This document shows, piece by piece, positions 41,336 to 49,468 of a stretch of DNA of 52,613 nt. Within the stretch, counting starts at the first letter, position 1; each line of letters begins with the position of its first letter. The stretch spans positions 1 through 52,613 of the forward strand of contig NZ_JAQGLA010000047.1 of NCBI RefSeq assembly GCF_027853915.1, given 5' to 3'. The notes below the pieces were generated by a model, which searched no databases, was not told where the DNA came from, and worked only from the letters and a program-made list of their open reading frames with translations. Source of the DNA: Saccharopolyspora oryzae (GTDB lineage: Bacteria > Actinomycetota > Actinomycetes > Mycobacteriales > Pseudonocardiaceae). Position numbers and translations under genes: made by a program.

Positions 41336-42856
41336 TCAATCCAACCGCCTCTTGGCGGGGCGCAGCGGCCCGGACAGCCGAGGTCCGGAGAAGCGGCGTT
41401 CCAACCTACCGAGCCGGGTGCGCACGGGCTGGGCGAGGTATTCGCCGAGCACCACGCCCGCACCGAGCGCGAGACCGGTCGCGACGGCCAGCATCAGCGT
41501 CGTCGCGCCGCTGGTGCTGCCGAGCACGGACAGCTCGTACAGGCCGCGGTAGGTCGCCAGACCGGGCAGCAGCGGTGCGACGCCGGAAACCGCGATCACC
41601 AGGGACGGGATCCGCAGGCGGCGCGCGATGATCCCGCCGACGAAACCGACGAGGGTGGTCGCCACCGCCCCGGCCAGCACGGTGTGCACCGCGGCCAACG
41701 TCAGCACCGCGTGCATCCCGGCCGCGACCGCACCGCCGATCCCGGCCACCAGCAGCGGCCGCGGCGGCGCGTAGCTGGCCAGCGCGAAGCACGCCGAGGT
41801 GGAGGCACCGGCGAGGACCTGCAGGGACAGCGACAGCGCGGGAGCGAGCACTTGAGCGCGCCCGACGTCGGTGGCGTTGATCCCGGCGACGGTGTCGCCG
41901 CCGATGCGCACGCCGATGTAGAGCGACAGCACCACACCGGCGATCAGTCCCGCCGACATCAGCGCGAGTTCGGCCATCCGGCCCGCGGCGGTGACGTTGT
42001 AGCCGGTGATGGCGTCCTGCATCGAGCCGACCACGGTCATCCCGGACAGCAGCACGATGATGCTCGCGGCCACCGCCAGCTGCGGGTTGTCGAGCCAGCC
42101 GATCGCGTAGAAGGTGATCGCGATGCTGGTGGCGACGGCCCCGCCGACGGCTTGCTGGAAGAAGAACGGCAGGGCGCGCTTGTTCAGCAACCGCCCGATG
42201 CGGTCGACCAGCGCGGTCGCGGCGGCTGCGGTGATCGGCAGCATGACGCCGCCGCCACCGCCGCCGAGCAGCACGGCCAGCGAGGCCGCCATGCCCGCCC
42301 AAGCCACGGTCGCGACCCATCGGGGGAACGGGTGCGAGGCGGTGGTGATCCGGTCGAGCTCGGCGTAGGCGTCGGCGGCGGAGAGCTCGTTGGCGATGAT
42401 CCGCCGCAACAGCGCTTCGACGTCGGAGAGGCGGGTGTAGTCGATCGAGCGGTTGCGGACCACGCGCAGCGAGGTGATCGGCGCGTGTTCGGTACCGCGG
42501 TAGCAGGAGACGGTGATCGACGTGTAGATCACGTCGACCTCGCAGTGCGGCAGACCGTAGGCGTTGACGACGGCGATGATCGTGGCGGTGACGTCGGAGG
42601 CGCCGGCGCCGCTGGCCATCTGGACCTCACCGATGCGCAGGCCGAGGTCCAGCACGAGGTGGACGGTTGATTCGTCGGGCAGGGCAGGCCCGTAGACGAC
42701 GTTGCGAGCCCCCGGCGGGATGGTGGCCTCCGGGTCGCGCCGCCGCAGCACACCCCGGGCGCGCTGCGTGATTCCCAATGCTGCTCTTCCCTCCTGCCGC
42801 CCGGCTTTGCGGGCGGATCGCCGTGCCGGATCTTCCCCTCGGGCATCGCCTGTCAT
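41336..42856 (-). CDS. Threonine/serine exporter family protein (ThrE type)
   Basis: The 506-aa protein has a cytosolic ThrE N-terminal domain (about 45-245: LVLDLGLRIGEVQMASGAGASDVTATI, CEVDVIYTSITVSC, SLRVVRNRSIDYTRLSDVEAL) and about ten membrane helices in two groups, ending in the second family domain (YAPPRPLLVAGIGGAVAAGM). Members export threonine and serine. ATG 42856 (MTGDARGEDPARR) has no clear Shine-Dalgarno; ATG 42892 is an alternative. No regulator is adjacent. It is divergent from the tRNA-Thr gene 153 bp away, a possible coincidence of substrate. Confidence 0.9.
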   Translation of the reverse strand: MTGDARGEDPARRSARKAGRQEGRAALGITQRARGVLRRRDPEATIPPGARNVVYGPALPDESTVHLVLDLGLRIGEVQMASGAGASDVTATIIAVVNAYGLPHCEVDVIYTSITVSCYRGTEHAPITSLRVVRNRSIDYTRLSDVEALLRRIIANELSAADAYAELDRITTASHPFPRWVATVAWAGMAASLAVLLGGGGGGVMLPITAAAATALVDRIGRLLNKRALPFFFQQAVGGAVATSIAITFYAIGWLDNPQLAVAASIIVLLSGMTVVGSMQDAITGYNVTAAGRMAELALMSAGLIAGVVLSLYIGVRIGGDTVAGINATDVGRAQVLAPALSLSLQVLAGASTSACFALASYAPPRPLLVAGIGGAVAAGMHAVLTLAAVHTVLAGAVATTLVGFVGGIIARRLRIPSLVIAVSGVAPLLPGLATYRGLYELSVLGSTSGATTLMLAVATGLALGAGVVLGEYLAQPVRTRLGRLERRFSGPRLSGPLRPAKRRLD

Positions 42857-43009
42857 GAGCCGACCGTTGCACCTAGATTCCGTGGCGTCCATCACTATCG
42901 CGCCGCTCGCCTGCCAGCGGCGGAGAACATCCTCCGCCCGCAGTGCCCCAGCCGCTTCCCAAGCGACGGCCACCGATGCTTACGATGTCCCCGCACGAAC
43001 GAAGTGCGC

Positions 43010-43085
43010 GCCGCTGTAGCTCAGCTGGTAGAGCGCCCGCCTTGTAAGCGGACGGTCAGGGGTTCGAGTCCCCTCAGCGGCTCCA
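43010..43085 (+). tRNA. tRNA-Thr (anticodon TGT)
   Basis: Acceptor arms GCCGCTG (43010-43016) and CAGCGGC (43075-43081) pair. The D arm has AGCTCAGCTGGTAGAGC. The anticodon loop is CTTGTAA with anticodon TGT, reading ACA. The T arm is GGGGTTCGAGTCCCC. CCA is encoded at 43083-43085. Confidence 0.97.
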
Positions 43086-43167
43086 AAACTACCAGCGGAA
43101 ACGGGTCTGCCCGTCCCCCGACCAGGCGCGATCCGTCTCACTTTCCGCGACCGACGAGCACGGCGAG

Positions 43168-43199
43168 ACGCCCCGCCCGGGAGGTTCCGGGCGGGGCGT
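43168..43199 (+). terminator. Rho-independent terminator after tRNA-Thr
   Basis: ACGCCCCGCCCGG and its exact complement form a 13-bp stem with a 6-base loop, followed by TTTTCGC on the plus strand. It also lies at the 3' end of the minus-strand chitinase gene. Confidence 0.88.
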
Positions 43200-43219
43200 T
43201 TTCGCGGTGCGGTGGTCCG

Positions 43220-44290
43220 TCAGCGGCCTTGGAGGGATTTGGCGTTGTCCCCGAAGGTCCAGTTCTTCGAGCCGTCCCAGTTGAGGGACCAGGTCATCAG
43301 GCCCTTCAGGTTTCCGCCGTGGTGGTTCCACGCCTGGGCGACCAGGTCCGGGGACATGTAGCCGCCGCCCGCGCCCGGTTGGGCCGGGAGGCCTGGGGCC
43401 TGCTTGTCGTACGGGACCTTGATTTCCGTGCCCTGGACGACGAGACCGTTGTTCAGGCAGTCGGTTTGGGTCGTGAAGCCTTCGACCGTGCCCGCTTCGT
43501 AGGAGTCGCCGGCGCAGCCGTACATGCTTCCGTTGTAGTACTGCATGTTCAGCCACCAGAGGCGGCCGTTGTCCGCGTACTTCTTCACGATCGGCAGGTA
43601 GGCGCCCCAGATCGAGCCGTACTGCACGCTGCCGCCGGTCACGTAGGCCGTTTCCGGGGCCATCGTCAGGCCGAAGCCGTCGGGCATCTGGGCCAGCACG
43701 CCGTCGATGATGCGGATCAGGTTGGCCTGCGACGGCGACAGCTCGTTGATGTTCCCGCTGCTACTCAGGCCGGTCTCGATGTCGATGTCGATGCCGTCGA
43801 AGTTGTACTCCTTGAGGATCGGCACCACGGTTTCGACGAACCGGTCGGCGACCGCGCTGGAGGACAGGTCGATGCCCGCCGTCGCGCCGCCGATCGACAT
43901 CAGGATGGTCATCCCGTCCGCTTTCGCCTGGCACATCTCCTCCGGCGTGGCCACCTTGACGGTGCTGTCCATGCCGTCCTCCCACAGCACGGTGCCGTCG
44001 GACTGGATGACCGGGAACGCCGCGTTGAGCACGTTGTAGCCGTGCTCGCGGATCGCCGGATCAGTGATCGGCGTCCAGCCGAACGGCGGGTGCACGCCGT
44101 TCACCGCGCCGTCCCAGTTTTCCCAATAACCCTGCAGGACTTTTCCTTCCGGTTTCGGCTTCACCGGACAGCTGGCGGGCGCTTGCGGCGCGGAATCCGG
44201 CACTTCCGCCGAGGCCGGAAGCACCGGAAGCACAGCGGTGAAAGCCACCGCCGCACCAGCTCCGACCAGTCGTTTCATCCGACCGAGCAT
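43220..44290 (-). CDS. Secreted GH18 chitinase
   Basis: The 356-aa protein starts at ATG 44290 after GGGGAG (seven bases). The signal peptide is residues 1-28 (MLGRMKRLVGAGAAVAFTAV to ASA). The catalytic TIM barrel has LQGYWENWDGAVNG, MSIGGATAG and the GH18 signature FDGIDIDIE (residues 164-172, catalytic Glu172), with WWLNMQYYNGSMYG and LMTWSLNWDG near the C terminus. It releases chitooligosaccharides that the DasABC/MsiK system could import. No carbohydrate-binding module is present. An inverted repeat GGACCA-N10-TGGTCC lies about 20 bp upstream. Confidence 0.94.
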   Translation of the reverse strand: MLGRMKRLVGAGAAVAFTAVLPVLPASAEVPDSAPQAPASCPVKPKPEGKVLQGYWENWDGAVNGVHPPFGWTPITDPAIREHGYNVLNAAFPVIQSDGTVLWEDGMDSTVKVATPEEMCQAKADGMTILMSIGGATAGIDLSSSAVADRFVETVVPILKEYNFDGIDIDIETGLSSSGNINELSPSQANLIRIIDGVLAQMPDGFGLTMAPETAYVTGGSVQYGSIWGAYLPIVKKYADNGRLWWLNMQYYNGSMYGCAGDSYEAGTVEGFTTQTDCLNNGLVVQGTEIKVPYDKQAPGLPAQPGAGGGYMSPDLVAQAWNHHGGNLKGLMTWSLNWDGSKNWTFGDNAKSLQGR

Positions 44291-44308
44291 GCGTGGACTC
44301 CCCTCCGA

Positions 44309-44330
44309 CCGGACCAGTTCCGAAATTGGT
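44309..44330. promoter_or_regulatory. Inverted repeat upstream of the chitinase gene
   Basis: GGACCA (44309-44314) and TGGTCC (44325-44330) are separated by 10 bases and lie 19 bp upstream of the ATG. The half sites resemble half of a dre site (TGGTC) but the spacing is wider than in DasR sites, so the regulator is uncertain. Confidence 0.45.
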
Positions 44331-44520
44331 CCTGAATCGAATTCAATCGGCGAATTCCAATGAACAACCTTTATGTCAAGGCACGGAAGGGAAAACAAGA
44401 TCGCCGCCGGATTGGTATTTACCAATTATTTCTCCGGGCCTCGAAACAGGACCGTCACGCCGAAGTTCCACCGGCGAAACCCGGCTCCCGGACGATGCGG
44501 GCGACGAGAGGAGCGGTGCA

Positions 44521-44976
44521 GTGAAGATCGTCGTCGACGACCTGTCCGGACCGGAGATCGCCGAGTTCCTCACCGCCCACGTCGACCAGCTGCGGGCGAT
44601 CTCCCCACCCGAGAGCACGCACGTGCTCGACCTCGACGAGCTGCGCCGACCCGAGGTCACCATCTGGTCAATGCGCGAGACCGGCGACGTGATCGGCTGC
44701 GCAGCGCTCAAGGAACTGGACGCCGACCACGCGGAGCTGAAGTCGATGCGCATCGCGCCGACCCACCAGAACCGCGGCCTGGCGTCCCGACTGCTCGCCC
44801 ACATCACGGCATCGGCGCAGCAGCGCGGATTCTCCCGGCTGAGCCTGGAAACCGGCTCCTCCGACTTCTTCGAACCAGCCCGCCGCCTCTACGCCAAGCA
44901 CGGGTTCACCCCCTGCGAACCCTTCGCGAACTACCAACCGGACCCCAACAGCACCTTCCTGACGAAGGCGCTGTGA
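44521..44976 (+). CDS. GNAT-family N-acetyltransferase
   Basis: The 151-aa protein starts at GTG 44521, preceded by GAGAGGAGCGG. The GNAT core has VIGCAALKEL, AELKSMRIAP, the acetyl-CoA loop THQNRGLASRLLAHI, and ARRLYAKHGFTPCEPFANY. The ending PNSTFLTKAL is typical of small actinobacterial or YsnE/PhnO-like GNATs. The substrate is unknown. It is divergent from the chitinase gene. Confidence 0.9.
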   Translation: MKIVVDDLSGPEIAEFLTAHVDQLRAISPPESTHVLDLDELRRPEVTIWSMRETGDVIGCAALKELDADHAELKSMRIAPTHQNRGLASRLLAHITASAQQRGFSRLSLETGSSDFFEPARRLYAKHGFTPCEPFANYQPDPNSTFLTKAL

Positions 44977-45056
44977 TCACCAGGCTCAGGCGAATCCGTT
45001 CACTCGGTGGCCTTGGGATGCGCATTGCCCGCCAGCACGATCCACACGGTGCGTGG

Positions 45057-45531
45057 TCATACGGCTGGCGTCACGTTCGCCAAGCCGTGGTCGGTGGCGT
45101 CCGCGGTCAAGCGGGCATGCAGCTCCGGATCTGCATAAATCTCAGCAGTGTGCCGCCACGCGGCGATCACGCCGACCACCTGGAGCTGGGTTGCCGACCG
45201 AATCAGCCGCGCGGAGCGTTCTCACCAGCTCGACAACGAAGGCCCGCACATCTTCTGCTGGCAGGAACCTAACCCATGGGAAGGCTTCCGGGACGACGTT
45301 GACCAGCAGCGACAAAGCGGCACCGTCGCGGTGCACCATGGCGGCGAAGATTCGCGTGGCCGCCGAGACGACCTCGACTTCCTGCTCGGCCCTCGTGGCC
45401 TTGGTGAGCACGAGGTCATCGGAGTCGCGACGGCGCAGCCGCAGCTCGCGGGCTGACGCGAGTCGCGCAACTGTGGCCTTCGGGTGATTGATGAGCGCCG
45501 AGAACGGAGTCTCCGCCGCACTGCTCCACAT
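45057..45531 (-). pseudogene. Phd-type antitoxin-like gene, frameshifted
   Basis: ATG 45531 opens SALINHPKATVARLASAREL, RRRDSDDLVLTKATRAEQEV and FPWVRFLPAEDVRAFVVELV up to ADSVGNPAP. This resembles the actinobacterial prevent-host-death family of about 160 aa. The frame then runs into an early stop at 45142. The expected continuation is in the next frame: VVGVIAAWRHTAEIYADPEL and ARLTADATDHGLANVTPAV, stop at 45057-45059. A single-base indel near 45190 explains this. It could be a real pseudogene or a sequencing error. No intact toxin gene follows; only a short open tail (VWIVLAGNAHPKATE) is seen below 45057. Confidence 0.75.
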
Positions 45532-45675
45532 ACTTTGAAACTACCCCGAAAGGCCGCGTGGGCAATCGCAATTGGATCGCCCCGCTGCCTCAGCGCGGAC
45601 GGTTGGCATGGACACGGAACGGTCTGGACCTGCTGGCGTTCGGCTGATCTGGATCAGGGCGCGCATGATGGGGCT

Positions 45676-46158
45676 GTGCCCGAGCAGAAGACGTTGACCG
45701 ACAAGCTCTTCCTGGTCGCCATCCTGATCAAGGGGCTGGATGGCGCGGTTCAGCTGATCGGCGGGATCGTGCTGATCTTCGTGCAGCCGGAGACGCTCAC
45801 CCGCCTGGCGCACGCGGTCGTCACGCGCGACCTGGTCGGACCGCCCGCGGGGCCGCTGGCCGGGCACTTCGAGGAGGCGATCCAGCACTTCGCCAACGGC
45901 AACCGCACGTTCGTGATCGCCTACCTGGTGCTGCACGGCGTGATCAAGCTGGGCCTGGTGATCGCCCTGATCCGCAAGGTCCTGCCGATGTACCCGGTGG
46001 CCGCGGCGGCGCTGGGCCTGTTCGTCCTCTTCGAGATCCTCCGAGCGGTGCAGACCCGTTCGATCGTGCTCCCGCTGCTCGCCGCGCTGGACGTGGCGAT
46101 CATCGTCCTGGTCATCAAGGAGTACCTGGAACTGCGCCGCCAGCAGCGCGACCAGTGA
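45676..46158 (+). CDS. DUF2127 membrane protein
   Basis: The 160-aa protein has four hydrophobic segments: KLFLVAILIKGLDGAVQLIGG, VIAYLVLHGVIKLGLVIALI, AAALGLFVLFEILRAVQ and LLAALDVAIIVLVIKEYL. The LHGVIK motif and overall layout match DUF2127, a family of unknown function. GTG 45676 (VPEQKTLTDKL) is chosen, with a weak GGGG upstream. It is convergent with the LAxTG surface protein. Confidence 0.82.
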   Translation: MPEQKTLTDKLFLVAILIKGLDGAVQLIGGIVLIFVQPETLTRLAHAVVTRDLVGPPAGPLAGHFEEAIQHFANGNRTFVIAYLVLHGVIKLGLVIALIRKVLPMYPVAAAALGLFVLFEILRAVQTRSIVLPLLAALDVAIIVLVIKEYLELRRQQRDQ

Positions 46159-46176
46159 TCGTTTCCCCAGAACCAA

Positions 46177-46212
46177 CCGTCGCCCGACACGCCGGAGCAT
46201 GTCGGGCGACGG
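46177..46212. terminator. Bidirectional terminator between DUF2127 and LAxTG genes
   Basis: CCGTCGCCCGACA (46177-46189) pairs exactly with TGTCGGGCGACGG (46200-46212), 10-base loop, between convergent genes. Confidence 0.88.
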
Positions 46213-46221
46213 AGCTCGGAG

Positions 46222-47502
46222 TCAGGCGCGCTTGCGCAGCACCAGGAGGAGCAGGGCGCCGGCGGCCGCCAAGGCGCCTCCGGCCAAGCTCAGCGGGCCG
46301 GTCGGCACGCCACCCGTCTTGGCCAGGTGCTCGACGCCGCCTGATGGCCTACCACCGGACGGATCACCACCGGGCCAACCACCACCCGCAGTCGGCTCGT
46401 GGGACCAGCCCCCGCCTCCCCCGGGCGGCTTGTGGCAGGTCGGCTCGGGCGGTTCCGGGCACGGCCGGTGCTCGCACGTCGGCGGCGGTTCCGGGCACGT
46501 CGACGTTCCAGTCGCGGTCGGTTCCGGCGGGCCGGTCGTCGGTTCAGTCGTAGTGGGCTCGGTCGTCGAGGTCGGCGACTCCGACGTGGTCGGCTCCGTC
46601 GTCGAAGTCGTCGGTTCCGACGTGGTCGGCGGCTCGGTGGTCGTGGTGTGCACGTCCGGAGGCTCCGGGGTTTCCGTCGTGGGCGGCTCCGGAGTCGGAA
46701 GTTCCGTCGTGGTCGTCGGTTCCGATGGCTCAGTCGTCGTCGGCTCCGTCGTCGACGTCGGCGGGGTCTCGGCTTCGCACTCCACGCGGACGTCACCGGC
46801 CGTCACGTCCATCAGCTCACCGTCGAAGACTGTCGCGCCCGAGGCGTCGTGCATGACCGCGTGCACCTGCACCCGGATGGCCGCGTGCGCGCCGTGGGCG
46901 TAGGTCTCCTCGATCCGGGTCACGTCAACCGCCAGCGTCACGGCACCGATGCCGGACAGCCCCATCCGCGCGCCGGTGGTCTGCACCGTGGAGGTTCCGG
47001 CGGGCAGCGGCCGGGTCACGTCGTCGAACAGGTAGATCGTGTTCGAGTCGGTCGCCGCGTACGCCTCCTCCTGGTTGGCCAGCGGCGGCTGCGTGCAGCG
47101 GGCCCAGGTGTGCAGCGCACCGAAGCTGAGCAGGTTCGGGCCACCGCTGGTCGCGGAGATGCCGAAACTGCTCCACGCGGCGCTGGCCTCGCGCGATCCG
47201 GTGCTGTCCGAGGCCCGCGCAGTCGAAGTACCGGGCGGCGGGGGGCCGCCGTACCAGCCGTTGACGTGGCTGCGCACGCCCTCGGGGTCGCTCTGGTCCC
47301 AGGAGACGAGTCGGTCGCCGGGGCCGGTGGCCGCCGAACCGAGCTCGCCGCTGAACCCACCGACGCCCGCCTCCGGAACCGCGGTGACGTTCAGCTGCAG
47401 CAACGAGCTCTCGGCCACCGCCTGCTGAGCGGTCGCGGCCGGTGCCGCTGCCACGGCCACCGCGGCGACCGCCGCCAAGATCGAATGTGCGGCTCTGATC
47501 AC
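46222..47502 (-). CDS. LAxTG-anchored surface protein with Thr/Pro-rich stalk
   Basis: The 426-aa protein starts at GTG 47502. A signal peptide (about 1-28: VIRAAHSILAAVAAVAVAAA) is followed by a globular domain (about 35-230: LLQLNVTAVPEAGVGG, NLLSFGALHTWARC, ARMGLSGIGAVTLAVDV, HAAIRVQVHAVM) like the SCO1860-type anchored proteins. A low-complexity stalk (about 240-380) repeats TTTEPT and TSTTEP units. The C terminus HLAKTGGVPTG plus a hydrophobic helix and RKRA is a class E sortase signal. It should be covalently attached to peptidoglycan. There is no Shine-Dalgarno, and a TACGCT box five bases before the GTG suggests a leaderless mRNA. Function is unknown. Confidence 0.87.
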   Translation of the reverse strand: MIRAAHSILAAVAAVAVAAAPAATAQQAVAESSLLQLNVTAVPEAGVGGFSGELGSAATGPGDRLVSWDQSDPEGVRSHVNGWYGGPPPPGTSTARASDSTGSREASAAWSSFGISATSGGPNLLSFGALHTWARCTQPPLANQEEAYAATDSNTIYLFDDVTRPLPAGTSTVQTTGARMGLSGIGAVTLAVDVTRIEETYAHGAHAAIRVQVHAVMHDASGATVFDGELMDVTAGDVRVECEAETPPTSTTEPTTTEPSEPTTTTELPTPEPPTTETPEPPDVHTTTTEPPTTSEPTTSTTEPTTSESPTSTTEPTTTEPTTGPPEPTATGTSTCPEPPPTCEHRPCPEPPEPTCHKPPGGGGGWSHEPTAGGGWPGGDPSGGRPSGGVEHLAKTGGVPTGPLSLAGGALAAAGALLLLVLRKRA

Positions 47503-47696
47503 ACGCGGGAGCGTAGGTGTCCTCTTAGGACTCCGCCAGGCAGCGATCTCGGCACGCCTGGATGACTCGCCACCGACTCCGATTACGGAGAGCGGGAAAT
47601 CCGGGAATTCTCGGCGCTTTCCCGGAACCGCACCATGATCATTTTTGATCGGTTCGCCGTTAATTTGGCGAGTTGTCTCCAACAAATGGACACAAT

Positions 47697-47710
47697 CACT
47701 CGAACGAGTG
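47697..47710. promoter_or_regulatory. Palindrome upstream of the trypsin-like gene
   Basis: CACTCG-AA-CGAGTG is an inverted repeat about 60 bp before the GTG, in the AT-rich promoter region. It may be an operator; the regulator is unknown. Confidence 0.35.
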
Positions 47711-47768
47711 AAGAGTGCATTTCGGTTCGAAAACCAGCTGCGTTCCTCGCGAACCGAAGGAGATCAGC

Positions 47769-48491
47769 GTGTCGCTCGCCCGAAACCTCGCAGGCGTCGC
47801 CGGGGCCGTGCTGGCCGCCGCGGCGTTCACCGCCCCGGCCCAGGCCGCCGAGTCCACCCCCTCGGACGTCCAGCCCAACATCATCGACGGCCGGGAGGTC
47901 GACAGCGCGCCGTGGGCCGCCCGGCTGTTCGCCGACGGCCAGGAGAACTGCACCGCCACCATCATCGCGCCGGAGTGGGTCCTCACCGCGCAGCACTGCG
48001 TCGCCGGCGGCGGCCAGCTGAGCTTCAACATCGGCGACGTCGACCAGACCAAGGGCGAGCACGCCGAGGCCAAGCCGGGCGGCGTGGTCATCCACGAGAC
48101 CGCCGACCTCGCCCTGGTCAACATCGACCACGCCGTGCAGACCGAGTACTCGCCGCTGGGCTCGACCGGCGACGTCCAGAACGGCCAGACGGTGCAGACC
48201 TACGGCTGGGGCGCCACCTGCACCGACAAGCCCGAGATCGAGTGCCAGTCGCAGATCCTCAAGGTGGCCGACGTCAACGTGACCGACATCGCCTGCAGCG
48301 ACTACCGCGGCGGCACCGCGGTGTGCGCGAGCCGCGGCGACGGGATCCCGGCCGGCGGCGACTCCGGCGGCCCGATGTTCGCCGGGAACGTGCAGGTCGG
48401 CGTGGCCTCCACCAGCGACCGGCAGACCACCACGGCCTACACCAACATCACCGAGTACCGGGACTGGATCAAGTCCGTGGCGGGCGTGTAG
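47769..48491 (+). CDS. Secreted trypsin-like serine protease (S1A)
   Basis: The 240-aa preprotein starts at GTG 47769 after AAGGAG. The signal peptide is about 1-27 (RNLAGVAGAVLAAAAFTAPA), a short propeptide runs to about 36, and the mature domain begins near NIIDGREVDSAPWA. The catalytic triad is His76 (LTAQHC), Asp113 (TADLALV) and Ser199 (GGDSGGP). Two likely disulfides are present. Residue VCASRGDGIPAG before the nucleophile suggests an unusual S1 pocket rather than a strict trypsin one. It is followed by a strong terminator. Confidence 0.92.
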   Translation: MSLARNLAGVAGAVLAAAAFTAPAQAAESTPSDVQPNIIDGREVDSAPWAARLFADGQENCTATIIAPEWVLTAQHCVAGGGQLSFNIGDVDQTKGEHAEAKPGGVVIHETADLALVNIDHAVQTEYSPLGSTGDVQNGQTVQTYGWGATCTDKPEIECQSQILKVADVNVTDIACSDYRGGTAVCASRGDGIPAGGDSGGPMFAGNVQVGVASTSDRQTTTAYTNITEYRDWIKSVAGV

Positions 48492-48508
48492 TCCGACTCA
48501 CCCCTCGG

Positions 48509-48546
48509 CGGTCCGCTCGGGTGCGCACCAGCACCCGAGCGGACCG
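48509..48546 (+). terminator. Terminator of the trypsin-like gene
   Basis: CGGTCCGCTCGGGTGC (48509-48524) pairs exactly with its complement (48531-48546) around a 6-base loop, 17 bp after the stop. Confidence 0.88.
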
Positions 48547-48792
48547 CTCGCGTTTGGATTTCACCCGATCCGAGCAGTTTTTTCGGCTATCGAAAATCAT
48601 CTTCGCGAGACGCGCGGAACAGTCGGCGAATTCAACGTTTTCGCAGGTCAGCCCGTCAAGGAAAGAATGATCGACAATACTCATCAGCGCGCGACTAACA
48701 CCACGCCGGAGCGCAAATCAACGTTTCTGTAGTGCTCATCACGTGTAAAATTGCGTCTCGCCTGGTAGACGACTGGTTATCGCGTCGTGAGC

Positions 48793-48821
48793 CTGACGCG
48801 TTACGGATGTTCTGTTAAGTT
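48793..48821 (+). promoter_or_regulatory. Candidate ectA promoter, probably leaderless
   Basis: CTGACG (48793-48798), a 17-base spacer and TAAGTT (48816-48821) resemble sigma-70-like -35/-10 boxes. Transcription would start close to the ectA ATG at 48830, and no Shine-Dalgarno is present. Confidence 0.5.
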
Positions 48822-48829
48822 GGCGAAGC

Positions 48830-49402
48830 ATGACCGGCGACAAACCGAGCCATAACAACGACGAACGAAATGGCGGAAGCGGTTCAGCCGGACGGTTGGA
48901 GATCGACGCTCCGGTCGTCGCGGACGGCCCTGAGCTCTACCGGATCACCCGTGATTCGGCGGTGCTCGACGTGAACTCGTCCTACGCATATCTGTTGTGG
49001 TGCCGGGACTTCGCGCAGACCTCAGCGGTGGCGCGCATCGACGGTGCGGTCGTGGGATTCGTGACCGGGTACATCCGGCCCGACGCCCCGGACACCCTCG
49101 TGGTGTGGCAGATCGCCGTCGATGCCTCCCAGCGCGGTGGTGGCGTGGCAGGACGGCTCCTCGGCCACCTGGTGGACCGAGTGCAGCCGCGCGGCATCCG
49201 CTACCTGGAGACGACGATCACCGCGGACAACGAAGCCTCGATCAAGCTGTTCACCGCGCTGGCGCGCAACCGCGCGACGGAGATCGAGCGCAGCGAGTTG
49301 TTCACCGCCGACCTGTTCCCGGATGCGCACCTGGGGGAGGACCTGTACCGCATCGGGCCGTTCGCGGCGGCCCCCGCCACAACGGCCGCAACCGACCGCT
49401 GA
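48830..49402 (+). CDS. ectA: Diaminobutyrate acetyltransferase EctA
   Basis: The 190-aa GNAT enzyme acetylates the gamma-amino group of L-2,4-diaminobutyrate. After a disordered polar N terminus of about 22 residues, the family motifs are LDVNSSYAYLLWCRDFA, GFVTGYIRPDAPDTLVVWQIAVD, QRGGGVAGRLL and LETTITADNEASIKLFTALA. It is the first gene of ectABC. The ATG at 48830 has no Shine-Dalgarno and a -10-like box lies just upstream, suggesting a leaderless mRNA. ectB begins 66 bp later. Confidence 0.97.
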   Translation: MTGDKPSHNNDERNGGSGSAGRLEIDAPVVADGPELYRITRDSAVLDVNSSYAYLLWCRDFAQTSAVARIDGAVVGFVTGYIRPDAPDTLVVWQIAVDASQRGGGVAGRLLGHLVDRVQPRGIRYLETTITADNEASIKLFTALARNRATEIERSELFTADLFPDAHLGEDLYRIGPFAAAPATTAATDR

Positions 49403-49468
49403 ACGCACGAAATCTTGCCTGTTGCCGAGGCGCGCCAGGAGTGCGCAGCCCGGCACGAACGGAGGATC

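Larger units (their letters stand above)
48492..48829. other. 338-bp region: protease terminator and ectA promoter
   Basis: It contains the hairpin at 48509-48546 and, after an AT-rich stretch, the candidate ectA promoter at 48793-48821. No ORF with a ribosome site was found. Confidence 0.6.
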
